Of a stretch of 64,000 nt of DNA, positions 13,110-25,024 are shown piece by piece. This DNA comes from Gaeumannomyces sp. JS-464 (Eukaryota > Ascomycota > Sordariomycetes > Magnaporthales > Magnaporthaceae), in contig NGZR01000001.1 in the NCBI GenBank assembly GCA_002197995.1, forward strand, positions 13,907,501-13,971,500, read 5' to 3'. The translations under genes were made by a program, and so were the position numbers. The first letter of the stretch is position 1; each line of letters begins with the position of its first letter. Below the pieces are notes generated by a model that saw only the letters and a list, made by a program, of their open reading frames with translations, ran no database searches and was not told the origin of the DNA.

Positions 13110-14422
13110 CACACACCCAGCGTGCCAGCCTCCTCGCACCGTCCCAACTCCACCCAGCCCCCAACAAGGCCCGACGGAAGAGAGAGACCCGGGGATTGGA
13201 TATTTGTTCAGATGATTGAATCATTGACCTGGCGCCTATTTTTTTCGCCCCGGATATTTTCACCATTTCCAGACCGACCTTTTGTTTTTTGTGGACCATT
13301 TTCTTTTTTTCTTGTTGTTTTTTTATTCTTATTTATTCTTGGCGTTTCCTTGTAGGGTTCTATCTTTCTCCCAGTGCACCACAAGGGAAAAGGCCCGCGC
13401 CAAGGTCTAGTGGCAAGTGGGCATCAACCAGAAAAATCAAGCACACTCAATGACGCCCCGGGCGGGTCGCCGGCTCCGCCCCTCGTCGCTGGTTTTTGCC
13501 TTCTCCGGCGTTCCTGAGCAGGACCGACCCCGTCCGTCCCCCTTATTTTTATTTTAATTTTTCACGTCGCTGCCCTTCGTGGACCGTCCGGATTCGGCTC
13601 GAAACGGCGAGGCAGAGATCCTTGCTTGATATCTCCGTTGGTGCTTCAACCTGCTGCATCCTTGATACTTTTGCCCCAAGGTCCCGATTTGCTGCCTTTT
13701 TTTTTTTCTCACTTTCTTTTCTACCTAGAACAATGTTAAACAAATAAAAAAAATAAAAAAAATAAAAAAAAGTAAAATAAACGCCAGCCCATGCATACGC
13801 AGTCTCGTCTCGTTACCACTCGAGACAAGGCGAGACTGGTCAGGCGCACGCGTTTAAACTGGGCCTCTCCTTGTTTTGCGGCGTTTTCCCCATTGTAGCG
13901 TTCATCCCTTCTTTTTTTGTCGCTTTGCTTCCGCCGCCCTAATCTGCTCCCGTCTGGCGCCTCGGCTCGTGGGTTTTTACCCAGTCTCAGAGTCCATTTT
14001 TGCCTGCTGCCTCTCCCCATTTTTTTGTCTGGGTTCCTTTTCCTTGGCCGGCGCCTGCCCCTCTTGATCGACTCTCTGGGAGCAATATAAATATGGCTCC
14101 GGGTACGAGGCGGAAGGGGGTGACGAGGTGTCACTGCAACCTCAGTATCTCCCATCCCGCCTGCACCAACCCTCGAGGGCACCGTTTCCCAACATTTTGA
14201 CACGTCTTGACCACGAAACGCCGTGCGAGTGACTGTCCCCCATCAGACACAGGACCAGTGCACATATACATATATAATAGTTTCATCCTTCACTTGGGTT
14301 GGCCTTGGTCTGTGCCAAAGGCTTTACCACATCCTCATCACCCTTCCTCCAGTCACGTCGTGTAGACCAGGCAACTTCCCCCATATCCATATATCATATC
14401 ATCTCATAACTCACAGCGCGCG
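11913..14422. other. intergenic, low-complexity rich
   Basis: About 2.5 kb with long T tracts (for example 11999-12018 and 12030-12060), A/T-rich AAATAAA-like runs near 13745-13780 and a (CAG)n microsatellite. It separates the transcription factor from the myo-inositol oxygenase. The final 200 bases contain TATATA-like motifs (14272-14279) that may belong to the downstream promoter. No convincing gene. Confidence 0.45.
13075..13107. repeat. (CAG)11 microsatellite
   Basis: Eleven uninterrupted CAG units in a non-coding stretch. Translations across it give poly-Ser or poly-Gln in frames that show no other sign of being coding. Confidence 0.9.
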
Positions 14423-15536
14423 ATGGCACCCTCAGCAATCTACGAGGACGCTGTCGTCGTCGTCGACGTCAAGAAGAGCGGGCAGGCGCTCGAGGCCATG
14501 TCGGACAAGATCGACGCGGTGAACGTGCTCAAGAGCAAGAAGGCGCAGCAGGCACAGCAGGCACAGCAGACACAGCAAGCACCAGCACCACAGGCCGAGC
14601 CGCAGCAAGAGGCGGCGTTCGACAGCGAGTCCATGTTCGACTCGGTAAAGGGACAAGGCCCAGTTCCGGCAGTACGAGGAGGCGTGCGACCGCGTCAAGA
14701 ACTTCTACCGCGAGCAGCACGAGAAGCAGACGGTGGCGTACAACCTCCGGGCGCGCGCGCGCTTCGCGTCGGCCTCGCGCAGGCGCATGGAGATGACGGT
14801 CTGGGAGGCCATTGAGAAGCTCAACACGCTCATCGACGAGTCGGACCCGGACACGTCGCTGTCGCAGATCCAGCACCTGCTCCAGTCGGCCGAGGCGATC
14901 CGGCGCGACGGCAAGCCGCGCTGGATGCAGCTGACGGGGCTGATCCACGACCTCGGCAAGCTGCTCTTCTTCGACGGCGCCGAGGGCCAGTGGGACGTCG
15001 TCGGCGACACCTTCCCCGTCGGCTGCGCCTTCGACTGCCGCATCATCTACCCTGACACCTTCGCCGCCAACCCGGACGCCGCCCACCCCGTCTACGGCAC
15101 CGAGTTCGGCATCTACGAGCCCGGCTGCGGGCTCGACAACGTCATGCTGAGCTGGGGCCACGACGAGTACATGTACCACGTCGTCAAGGACCAGAGCACC
15201 CTGCCCGACGAGGCCCTCGCCATGATCCGCTACCACTCCTTCTACCCCTGGCACAAGGAGGGCGCCTACACCGCCCTCATGTGCGACAAGGACCACGCCA
15301 TGCTCGAGGCCGTCCGCGCCTTCAACCCCTACGACCTGTACAGCAAGAGCGACGAGGTGCCCAGCATCGAGGAGCTCAAGGTGCGTCCCACCCCGCCGTC
15401 TTCATCCCTATACATATACATACTCAAAAAACGTAAATGGCCAATCTCCGATACTAACATTAGTCCCATCCTCCCCAAGCCATACTACCTTGAGCTCATC
15501 GACGAGTTCTTCCCCACCAAGGTCATCAAGTGGTAA
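14423..15536 (+). CDS. inositol oxygenase (MIOX), one frameshift
   Basis: Two exons, 14423-15380 and 15480-15536, with a 99-nt intron containing an ACTAAC branch site. MIOX is a cytosolic di-iron enzyme that cleaves myo-inositol to D-glucuronate, the first step of inositol catabolism. The family's HD-type metal ligands are visible: LIHDLGK near residue 174, GHDEYMYHV near 244 and RYHSFYPWH near 268. The conserved C-terminal [18 protein letters not shown] is supplied by the second exon. The protein would be about 337 residues. The N-terminus carries a Gln/Ala-rich low-complexity segment ([17 protein letters not shown]). The frame breaks at 14650-14652, where GGG should be GG: removing one G joins ...SMFDSVK to [16 protein letters not shown]. 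The same stretch could be read as a 19-nt GT-AG intron, but that is far too short. Confidence 0.88.
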
Positions 15537-16262
15537 GAGGAGAGCGAGTGGCAATTGCTTTTTTGTTCTCCTTTCCTTGGGCTTATTCCCCGCATTAGCG
15601 CCGGGGCTAGGCCCGGCTCGCTCTTGAAGATCGGCCTGGCTTGGGGGAGTCGGCCGCGAGGCCCGAAGCGCTTGTTGTGTTTGGGATCGAGATTCTGATC
15701 TTTTTTAACCCTCTTACGTCGTTTTTCCTCAATGCTTTCGTCTTTTCTTCCATTGTGCCCTTCCTCCGGAATAGGGCAATATCTCTTTTTTTTTTTTTTC
15801 TCTCTCGGGAATGGAGTTCTAGGAAAACGCATGGCTTCAACAATATGGGTTACGAAAAGAAAAATGAAAAAAAAAAAACGTCCTGTCGGTAACATCCCAA
15901 AATGGTGGATGAAGGGGCCGGTGGACTTGGGGAGTATGATTGGAGTATAAAAAAAGTAAGACCACCACATATTAAATGTGACATTTGGAATCGGAACGAA
16001 AGCGGAACGTGCTGGTCATGAAGGTGGTGATGGATATGAACCTGCGAGCAACCTAGCTGCTGATCGGGACCATCATTCCAGCCCAGATACCAAATTGATT
16101 GATGGAACTAGGAAGGAGGCCACAAACCCACGCCAATTGAGCATCAATGTCGTAGAAATCAGCGTTACATAGCCACCCGTCCCAGTAACAATCTGAAGAT
16201 CAACTCAAGGTCTAAGTGCTAAAATCGTGCGTTGCAGAAATATACCACGGCGATCGGGAACG
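15537..16262. other. convergent 3' intergenic region
   Basis: Lies between the stop of the inositol oxygenase (plus) and the stop of UVE1 (minus). It holds T-rich and A-rich runs typical of fungal 3' ends and no gene that I can support. Confidence 0.5.
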
Positions 16263-18650
16263 CTACGTGGTATCATCCAGCTCGCCATCCTCGAATCCCT
16301 CGAATGCGTCAAACTTGCGCTTCTGATCTCGTTTCAGCGGCCGGAGCCACTCCTCCATGCCGGGCGGCCAATACACCCGGCCCTCGGGGCCGCCCATCCC
16401 AATCTCTTCATCCGGTATCTGAGGTCGTGCTGAGCTCGCCTCTTGTGTTCCGCCGTCAGCCTCTTCCTCCTCTTGCTTGACTGCATCATCTGCCGACGGC
16501 TTCTGTTCCTCTTTACCGTCACCCCTTTTCCGCCTTCCGTTACCAGCTGCTTGCTTTTTCTTTGCAGCGATTTCAGCCGTCACCGACATCGACGAATCGT
16601 CCAACTCGGGCTCATCCACCCGCTGGTGGGGGATCATACATCTGATGCGCTCGTGTCCCGGCAGGCGAAAGTTGCGCATCAGTTCGAAAACGGCCTGCTC
16701 CTTGTCCTTGGCCTCAATCATGAGGTCCATGTCTGGTGGACATGGCGGCAGCGACGCGACCCGGGGGCTGTGCTTGCGCCTGTCGCGCCGTGTGACCGCC
16801 CCCGCGCATGGCTCACTGTAATGCATCTTCATCGTGATGCCCTTGCGCTCCCACGTCTTTCTGATGCGCGGGATCAGCGGCACCAGGTCCGCAGTGCCTT
16901 CACGGCACTTATCAGCGTCGAAGATGATGTTGTGATGGTGAAAGTCCAGGACCAAGGGGATATTCAGCTCCTCGCACAATGGGAGCAGGTCATGCACCGA
17001 CCATGACACATCGTCGTTCTCGAGCACGAGCCTCTGCTTGATCGAATCGGATAGAAGAGTTTTGTAGTTATGCCGGAAGCGGTCTAAAGTCGCCGCCTTG
17101 TCACCGCAGACGCCACCCAGATGCAGGATCATGACGGCATCACGGTCCAGTTGCCCAGGAAGCTTCAGAAGCGTGAGCATCTCGTCATGGTATTCGAGGT
17201 CGCGCACGGACGCGCTGATCACTTCCGGGCGCGGGGAACCGAGTTGAGTGAACTGCCCCAGGCGTCAGTATCAAGTGGAGTCTCTTCAGTTTCCCCGCTG
17301 GGTGCTTCAGGAAGCCAAAGCCACGAACCTGTCCAGGATGTGTCGTCAACCGGTGACCGAGCTCTGCCGCCACCCTACCGGCCTCCGCTAGCGCTTCGGA
17401 CGCGAAAGGGGCAAGTTTGTAGCCGTGTTCGTTGTGACTAGCAAACGGAAACATTTCTGAGCTGAGCCGCATGAAGCGGATGCCGTAGCGTTCGTTCCAC
17501 CGCAGCATCTTGACAATGTCGCGCGCGTTGGCCATCCCGAGATCCTGGACAAATTTCAAGCCCCTGGCCTTGTCGGGGTTTTTGGACTTGTCGGGCCTGT
17601 TCCGGGTCGGGTGCTCTGGCTGCGTTGGGTCGCTCAGCGGGTACCGATGATCGATGATAGAAGCCATCCGGCACGTCCGCGAGCTGAAGACTGGCGTTCT
17701 GCCTGACCTCAAATAAGTGTTTAGACAAGCCTGTAGGGCAAAGGCAGGGCACAATCACGTAGGTTAGCATTTTCCCATAAGATACTGATGGGTTGGTCAC
17801 CAGCCCCCTACGGTTCCACAAGGAAACTTTGGGGTGGAGGAAGGAAACAACGCACATATCCTAGACGGCCTTTCCAAGGCAGCGGCAAGTAGTCGCTATC
17901 GACAGGTGGAGCCCGCGCTGCGCCCCTGTCGGCAAGACTAGCCTGAGGGGTCAGCTTTTTCATCAGGACCTCTTCGGACCCGTTGTCTTTCCAGATACAG
18001 CGCGGATCGCCCGCTTCCTTCTTGGGGGAAGGGCCGTCGTGGCGATCATCCCTCATCGAACGCCCGGGAGCCGCGGCGGCAGAGGCTTGGGCCTTGATGC
18101 TCATCTGCCCCTGACGTCCTCGGGCAGCCGGCGACTCTTCTCGGGAGCCATCAGCTCTCTGGCCAGGTCGTGGCTGGAGTGCGACGATTGTGTTGACACT
18201 CTCCTCGACCTTGAGTCGTTGCCGCTTCGTCATGCGCTGCAGTCTCCGCTCCATCCGCGCTAGCCCCTGCAGCACGTGCTGGACGCCCTTTGCGTTGTCC
18301 TCCGGTTCGTGCCTGAGCGCGTCGCCATCGGATGCGGTCGTGTTGGACTCTGGGCTGGCGGGCGCGCCGAGCGCCCCTGGGTTGGCCCCCATGCCGGCCC
18401 GCTCCTCACGAACCCTAACTGTAGGGTCGCTGCTGCCGCCTGTCGTGGCTGTATCGCTGTGCACCTCCCCCGGTGTCCCCTCAGTTTTGACCAACCTGGT
18501 TGAGCGTCGTGGCGGTGTGGCTTGGGTGCTGTCGGTGCCGATCCTAGCAGCTACCGGGTCGGCAGAGAGGGTTGGCTTTGGCCCTGTATTCTCGCCTGTC
18601 CCCCGATAACCGCCATCTGCGGCGCTGGACTTCTTGGTCGCGGTCGCCAT
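16263..18650 (-). CDS. uve1: UV-damage endonuclease UVE1 (UvdE family)
   Basis: Three exons: 18650-17856, 17730-17329 and 17252-16263, with introns of 125 and 76 nt. The product is about 728 residues. UvdE enzymes are TIM-barrel metal-dependent endonucleases that nick DNA 5' to UV photoproducts and other lesions, starting an excision pathway independent of NER; the Neurospora ortholog is mus-18. Landmarks in order are GRLGYACLNTYLR, FSSRTCR, MLRWNERYGIRFMRLSSEMFPF, the HPGQFTQLGSP strand (created by the second splice), DLEYHDEML, ILHLGGVCGDK, LVLENDD, and LVLDFHHHN with a downstream MKMHYSEP. The first 250 residues are disordered and basic, probably including a nuclear or mitochondrial targeting signal. 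After the catalytic core there is a charged Lys/Glu tail of over 100 residues. No frame problem is seen. Confidence 0.93.
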
Positions 18651-20541
18651 AGCGAAGCGACCTTGATATAGACTGCGCCAGGAAGGTGACAGAAGCCGGG
18701 TGGACCCTGCAGTTGTGTTGCGGCGGGGTGATTGGGGAAGGAGAAATAGAGAACAAGGCCCTTCTGGAGAAGAGTCTCCGGGTTGCAGGCGGGCAACGAG
18801 GGGCTGAAGGCGACGGACGGAACACGGTGCCCGAGGTACATGCAAGGGATGGGGAAGCGCCGCACCAAGACAGGTAGACACCGCCACCGCCCCTGGCAAT
18901 TGTTGATGTTGGAGGGTCGGCTATCTGGACGAGAATGGCGGTCTCCCGATGGCGAGTGCGTTGTTGGAATGTCTGGAGCGCAACAGCCGGCAAGACAGGT
19001 GGGTATGGGAGAGCAGGCAAGTAACGACCAGGATTCGACGGAGCTGTTGGTGGCCAGGATGGGTGGGCTTGTGGTGCTTGCAAGCTCGCGCTGGCCCTCC
19101 TCTTTGTATGGCGGGCACAAAAGCCAAAAGCTCTGTGCACCTCAATGACAATGGCCTTCTTGGCGGACGGCGCCTAGCGGAGGTGGAGGGTTGCCCAATG
19201 GCGGAGAGTCCTGTCCGGTCGCACGCCCGCCGTCGATGACCGGTCTGTTGGCCTGATCGACTTCCAGCCGCGCATCGAGATCCGGGGGCTGCAAGAGACG
19301 GGGGGCTTGGATGGGGAATGACAGTCCGGGTAACATGGCGTGCAGATCTGGTCTCGTCGCGGGCGCAGCGAGAAAAATAAAGGGAAAAAAAAAATCAATA
19401 AATCGACGCCTTGCGCGCCTCGCCCACTGGGCACCGGAGCTTTCTCTGCGCGCGCCCTCTCCCGCCCGCGAAAGGGAAGGCCGATCCCGCACCCAAAACC
19501 CAGATCTGGGTCACATCAATACCTAATCAGGTGTTGGTCCTGCTGGTTGGGGCGACTTGGCGGCCGGAATTGCGGCTGCGGCAGGCCTGCACACGCTGCT
19601 GGCTGGCGTCGGGGCTTTCTCAGAACGCCATGCCGAAATTGGATCATGCCCGCCACCGAGTAGGGCTTTTGCAGTGCTTTGCCGCTCAATGCATCGTGTG
19701 GCTTTCGCTAGCGCACCAAGCATGGCTAGACCGGATTTCATTCACTCTTCCAGCGCGCAGGAGAGCTGACTGGCTATTGGAACCCAGTCGACGACCTGGT
19801 TTGCTGGAATCCTGGGCTCGGGGTCAATTAACATGTATTTTTTTTTTTTCTCGGCCGACAGCCCGCATCCATCCACCGGCAACATGCCAGCCAGTTCATT
19901 CCACCGTTAGGGCTGTGCCATAGATGCTGATCCGGCATCGAACCGCCCAGGCGGCTGATGGGTGACGCCTGGTGGATGTGGGTCTCACGAGTCAAACCCG
20001 CTTCGTGCATCTCGATTCTCTCGGGGGCCCTGGATTGGATTCCGATAGTGCTTCGCCAGCCTGGTGACTGCACCCTGGAGGACTCAGAGCCTTCGCTAGC
20101 CAATGGACCGGCTGCATAGTCGATCGATAATTGGCATTTGAAAATTCCTTTTCGACAAGGCCATGGTGAACCCGATATTAGAATCGCTGGACCTTGGGGC
20201 CGACATCATACCAGGCGTTTCCCTGGATCTCAGCCCACCAACACGTGAAAATGACAACAAAGTGATGACGAAAGCGAATGATGGAATCGAAAGACAGGGC
20301 CCAGTTTCGGCCGAACCATTCAGCCGGCGCGGAAGAGAATGGCCTGTTTCGGGATCCCCGCCGGCATCGGCAGTGTTTTACCTTTGATGCTTTTTTTTTT
20401 TCCTCCCTCTCACCAAGTCAGCCTCTGCCCGTGGATGGACGACCCAATTCTAGCCTTCGTTCCGAGAATAAAGCATTCATTCGAAAAAAAGAGCTCTCGC
20501 TTGTATCCATCGCCGCCATTTGCGTCTGGTCGATCAATAAG
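18651..20541. other. divergent intergenic region
   Basis: Head-to-head spacer of 1.9 kb between UVE1 (minus) and the group II decarboxylase (plus), so it should hold both promoters. Frames on both strands look like shadows. A T-rich tract lies at 20391-20402. No RNA gene recognised. Confidence 0.45.
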
Positions 20542-22338
20542 ATGACAGCAGCCAAGCTCTCGACCCTAAACAGGGCAGACGAACTGGGGGCTGTAAGACA
20601 GTTGACCGCACTGCTCCATGCTTGATGCCACCCATCTCAAAAATGCCAAGAGTGCTAACGGGGCTTCCTCCCCTGGCCGGGGAAAGGGGAAAAGCTTATC
20701 GATGCAGTCAAGTCCCTGATAGTGCCGTTTGTACGAGATGCCGATGAGGCCGCTCCTTCAAAGACGGATGGCGGGGCCTCGGTTGCCAATTCGCCTTGGA
20801 ACTCGCTGGTCGAGCCGTGCGAGCCGCTAGACCTCGTGTCCAAGCTTGCGTTCGCACTTCCGGAGCGGGAGGGCCAAGGCAGAGAGGGCTTGCTGCAGGT
20901 TATCCAACAGATCCTCCGGTTTAGCGTCAACACCTGGGACCAGGGATTCTTGGATAAACTATATTCTAGTACCAACGCCGTAAGCAGGTTTCCATCGTTG
21001 TCTTTTTCCGTGCGAGGCCTTGATGGACTCGATACTGACATCGTTCCCTATCAGGTAGGCGTGGTGTCCGAATTACTGCTATCCGTTCTAAACACGAATG
21101 TAAGACCGTATAGAGCCTACCCTACAAGACTTGTGACTTCGGTGGCGGTCGTGAAGGACTAATCAGATGCGCAGGTGCACGTTTACCAAGTCTCCCCTGC
21201 GCTCACGGTGATAGAAAAGACCACGGCCCGGGCCTTGGCGGGCCTCTTCGGCTTTGACGGTCCCCGGGCCGGTGGCGTGACAATAGGGGGAGGAAGCGCC
21301 TCCAACCTCACCTCAGTAGTCATCGCCCGCAACACCCTCTTCCCGTCGACAAAGGCGGACGGCAACGGCAGCCACCGCTTCGCCCTCTTCACGAGCGAGC
21401 ACGGCCACTACTCGGTCGAGAAGGCCGCCTCGGCGTGCGGGATCGGCTCGTCCGGGGTCCGGACCGTGCCCGTCGACGCCGCGGGCTGCATGGTGCCCTC
21501 GGCGCTGCGCGACGCCGTCCTCGCCGCCAGGGACGAGGGCATGACGCCGCTCTACGTCAACGCGACCGCCGGCACCACGGTGTTCGGCTCCTTCGACCCG
21601 TTCGAGGAGGTCGCCGCCGTCTGCAGGGAGCTCGGGCTTTGGATGCACGTCGACGCCAGCTGGGGCGGGTCCGCCATCTTCTCGGCGCGACACCGGCACA
21701 GACTGGCGGGCGCGCACCTCGCCAACTCCATCACCGTCAATCCGCACAAGATGCTCAACGTGCCCGTCACGTGCTCGTTCCTGCTCGGGCCGGACATGGA
21801 CGTCTTTCACCGCGCCAACACGCTGCCGGCTGGCTATCTCTTCCACGGGAATGGCGATGCGGCATCGGGAGAACAGGAGAAGGGGGAGGTGTGGGACCTG
21901 GCCGACCTAACCCTCCAGTGTGGCCGCCGCGGCGACAGCTTAAAGCTGGCGCTGTCGTGGATCTACTACGGCGCGTCTGGGCTCGAGCGCCAGATCGACG
22001 GCGCGTTCGCGATGGCGGCCCACCTGGCAAGCCTGGTTGAGGCGCACCCAGACTTTACGCTCGTGTCGGCGAACCCGCCGCCGTGCCTCCAGGTGTGCTT
22101 TTACTACACGCCCTGCGGCGGTGCGAAGGGATCGGCGGCAGTGGCCGGGGCGGCGGAGAACACGCGCAGGACGCGGGAAATGGTGGCGAAACTGATTCGC
22201 CGCGGCTTCATGGTCGACTACGCGCCTGGAGAGCTCGGGAGCTTCTTCAGGGTCGTCGTGAACTGCCAGACTCTGCAGGGGACCGTCGAGGGGCTGATGA
22301 GGGCCCTCGAGTCTGTTGGCAAGGATGTCGTCCCATGA
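20542..22338 (+). CDS. PLP-dependent group II amino-acid decarboxylase
   Basis: Four exons: 20542-20592, 20695-20979, 21055-21099 and 21175-22338, each intron with a good donor (GTAAGA, GTAAGC, GTAAGA) and a CTAAC/CTAAT-like branch site. The protein is 514 residues, typical of the glutamate/aromatic-amino-acid/cysteine-sulfinate decarboxylase superfamily (fold type I). The Schiff-base lysine lies in NPHKMLNVP (about residue 319). The substrate-stacking His lies in the FTSEHGHYSVEKAA segment, and the cofactor-binding Asp in WMHVDASWGGS. TAGTTVFGSFDP and the C-terminal FRVVVNCQT also match. It should act in the cytosol, releasing CO2 from an L-amino acid. Closest resemblance is to glutamate/cysteine-sulfinate decarboxylase-like fungal proteins, but the substrate cannot be assigned from sequence. 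Confidence 0.88.
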
Positions 22339-22624
22339 AGTGGGGGTTTCGCATTGTTTGGAATAGTGCTATGGGTTAGAATAGAGTTATTTCCTCATGT
22401 TTAGTCTCGACCAATTTCTCTGGTGTTGGGCAACTTCCAAACTGCCTGCATGGGACGGATTATCATGATGGATAATTGTGGACCGGGCCGAGGTAATCGA
22501 CCCCACCTCCGGCAATTGATAAGAAGATAAGCTCGCTTTCCAAATTATTTTTTTTTCTCCCGCAGTGATGCTGCTCGGTTTCTGTCGTCGACAGCGTCAC
22601 CGAACAAAAAGCCCACGATAAACG

Positions 22625-25024
22625 ATGGCGAAACGCAAGGCTGAAAAAGAACACCGTGGCCGGAAGAGGAGGAAGCTTGCGGAGCAGCAGCAGAGGGAGG
22701 AGGCGAGGAAACAGGAGCGCCAAGAGCCGGCCGAACTCGACATCCTCCATGGAGACTTCATCCCCCTCGACGGCGAGGACGCCGGCCAGGCGGCCCAGCA
22801 GGACACGCGCGAATTCTTCGGAATGCTGTCAGACGAGGAGCAGGAGTACTTCCGACGAGCCGACGAAATCCTTGAGCTGAACGACTTCCCCTCGCCTGAT
22901 GAGCGTGCCGTCTTCATCGATAACGTCTTCAAGGAGGCCGCCGGCAAGGAGCTCAAGCTGGCAAGCAGTCAGTCCTGCTCCCGCCTGATGGAGCGCCTGA
23001 TCCTGCTCTCTACTACCCGCCAGAAGAAGCGCTTGTTCGACGCCTTCGCTGAGCACTTCCCGACCCTCGTCACCCACCGCTTCGGTAGCCACTGCTGCGA
23101 GCAGCTCTTTGCCCAGTCTGCGCCCATTGTCTCACGCGAGCTGGCCGGGGAGACGGAAGAGGAGGAGCAGGAGGAACAGACGGAACAAGCAGATGGTGAG
23201 CCGAAAAAGGCTCTGCTGTCCATGGAGGAGATATTCCTTCTGGTCCTGGACGAGCTGGAGGAGCACTTGACGTACCTCATGACGGACACGTTTGGCTCAC
23301 ACTCGCTGCGGGTGCTGTTGACAGTCCTCGCTGGGAGGTCACTGGACCAGGTATCGACAAAATCGCTGCTGCAGAGCAAGAATAAGGAGAGGATATCGGT
23401 ACCAGGCGCGCGGTTCACCGTGCAGGACGAGAACGCCCCGGAGAAGAGGCCGGTGCCGGCCTCTTTCGACCTTGCCGTTCGGAAAATCATCTCCGACACA
23501 CTCTCTTCGCTTGACTCAACAATGCTGGCCGTTATGGTTAAGCATCCGACCGGAAACCCAATTATGCAACTGCTCCTGGAGCTTGACATTGCGCTCAACA
23601 CCAAGACCAAGAACCGGAAAAAGGCTTCGGAGGAGACGGAGGAGGTCCAAGGGGGAGAAGGGGGGCCGGCGACAACTTTGCTGGAGCGTCTGCTCCCAGG
23701 TGCCCCCGCATCACTGAGCGACGAGAAATCGGAGGCGTCCAGGTTCGTGAGCGGCACCATATACGACCCCATCGGTTCACGGCTGCTCGAGACGCTCGTG
23801 ACGCACTGCCCGGGAAAGATCTTCAAAGGCCTGTACACGCACGTCTTCGGCCCACGAGTCGAGACGCTGCTACGCAACGAGACGGCTACATACTGTCTCA
23901 TGAGGGCGCTGAACCGCCTGAGCAAGGAGGACCTGGCCGATACAGTTCAGAAGTCTCTGTCAAAGGTCGAGCTGCTGCTCTCTCGTGGCCGGTTCAACGT
24001 TATTGCCACACTCTTCGAGCGGTGTGACGCCCGTGGACTTGGTGATTCGACCAATGCCCTCCTCAAAGCAGTTGCGGACGCCTGCAACGCCGCCGGGGTG
24101 TCGCTCGTCCGGAGACTCTGCTACCTGGAGGACGAGGGGGGTGAGGACAACAAGGACAGCCAGAAGAAAGATAGGAAGGAAAAGAAGGACAAGAAGCACA
24201 GAAAGGGTGGTGACGGCGATGTCCCGCAACAAGTGGAGCCAGAGGAGAAGATGACGCCCAAGAGGAAGGACGACCTGGTCCGCAACGGGTGCAAGCTAGC
24301 GACAACACTTGTCAGCGTCGGTGGCGCGCCCGCACAGGCGATCCAGGGCTCGCTACTCTTCCTCTCGCCCGAGGAGCTGCACCGGCTCGCGACGTCAGCC
24401 GCGGGCGGTGGCGCGGGCTCCAAGTTCCTGACGGCGGCGATCGGGAAGCCGGCATCCAACCCGGTCTTCCACAAGGTGCTGGCGTCGTCGCTCACGCCGC
24501 CGCCGCAGCAGCGCGTGCTCGAACTCGCGCTGTCGGAGCAGGGCCATCGGGTGCTCAACGCGCTCGCGCTGGTGCCGTCCAAGGCGCCCGGGTTCGCGCT
24601 GCCCTTCTTCGTGAAGCAGTCGCTCGTGGTGCAGCTCGCGTCGCACGAGAGCGAGCTGCGCGAGAGCTGGACCGGCCGTAAGGTCTGGCACGCCTGGAAG
24701 GGAGACCTGTGGGCGCGCCGGCCGGCCGACTGGATCCAGTGGGCCAAGGAGGTCGACCCGGAAGACAAGCGGCGGGCCAGGGCGCCGGAGGCGAGGGTCA
24801 AGAAGGGACCGCGGGTGCCCGAGGGAGGAGTTGGGGGAAACGAGGATAAGAGGGCGGACCAGGAAACAGTGAGGGAGAAGTCGGGAAAGCAAGAGAAAAG
24901 CGGCAAGGAGAAGAAAGAAAAGAAAGATAAAAAGGAGAATAAGGAAAAAAGGGACAAAACAGAAAAGAAAGAAAAGAAGCGTAAGGAAAAGAGTGCGGAT
25001 GGGGATGCGGACGCGGAGGCATAG
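22625..25024 (+). CDS. NOP9: nucleolar protein 9 (NOP9), Pumilio-like
   Basis: An intronless frame of 799 residues beginning MAKRKAEKEHRGRKRRK. NOP9 is an essential nucleolar RNA-binding protein required for 40S ribosomal subunit maturation; it binds pre-rRNA near the ITS1 cleavage site. Pumilio-type repeats are visible as HRFGSHCCEQLF, TDTFGSHSLRVLL, KHPTGNPIMQLLLE, DPIGSRLLETLV, NETATYCLMRAL, RGRFNVIATLFERC, AIGKPASNPVFHKVL and EQGHRVLNALAL. Acidic and Glu-rich inserts (around residues 180-195) and a strongly basic Lys/Glu tail (last 60 residues) flank or interrupt the repeats, as usual for a nucleolar factor. No indel is seen over 2.4 kb, in contrast to several neighbours. The start is only about 290 bases downstream of the decarboxylase stop. 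Confidence 0.95.
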   Translation: MAKRKAEKEHRGRKRRKLAEQQQREEARKQERQEPAELDILHGDFIPLDGEDAGQAAQQDTREFFGMLSDEEQEYFRRADEILELNDFPSPDERAVFIDNVFKEAAGKELKLASSQSCSRLMERLILLSTTRQKKRLFDAFAEHFPTLVTHRFGSHCCEQLFAQSAPIVSRELAGETEEEEQEEQTEQADGEPKKALLSMEEIFLLVLDELEEHLTYLMTDTFGSHSLRVLLTVLAGRSLDQVSTKSLLQSKNKERISVPGARFTVQDENAPEKRPVPASFDLAVRKIISDTLSSLDSTMLAVMVKHPTGNPIMQLLLELDIALNTKTKNRKKASEETEEVQGGEGGPATTLLERLLPGAPASLSDEKSEASRFVSGTIYDPIGSRLLETLVTHCPGKIFKGLYTHVFGPRVETLLRNETATYCLMRALNRLSKEDLADTVQKSLSKVELLLSRGRFNVIATLFERCDARGLGDSTNALLKAVADACNAAGVSLVRRLCYLEDEGGEDNKDSQKKDRKEKKDKKHRKGGDGDVPQQVEPEEKMTPKRKDDLVRNGCKLATTLVSVGGAPAQAIQGSLLFLSPEELHRLATSAAGGGAGSKFLTAAIGKPASNPVFHKVLASSLTPPPQQRVLELALSEQGHRVLNALALVPSKAPGFALPFFVKQSLVVQLASHESELRESWTGRKVWHAWKGDLWARRPADWIQWAKEVDPEDKRRARAPEARVKKGPRVPEGGVGGNEDKRADQETVREKSGKQEKSGKEKKEKKDKKENKEKRDKTEKKEKKRKEKSADGDADAEA

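Noticed and set aside
12822..13355. 177-codon frame with a poly-Ala/Ser run
   Set aside because: Driven by the (CAG)11 microsatellite and T-rich tracts; composition is not protein-like.
14647..14665. 19-nt GT-AG 'intron' in the inositol oxygenase gene
   Set aside because: Its removal would keep the frame but lose conserved DKAQ residues, and it is far shorter than any workable intron; a one-base insertion is simpler.
19925..19965. GGTTCGATGCC on the minus strand, like a tRNA B box
   Set aside because: No matching T stem, anticodon arm or acceptor stem.
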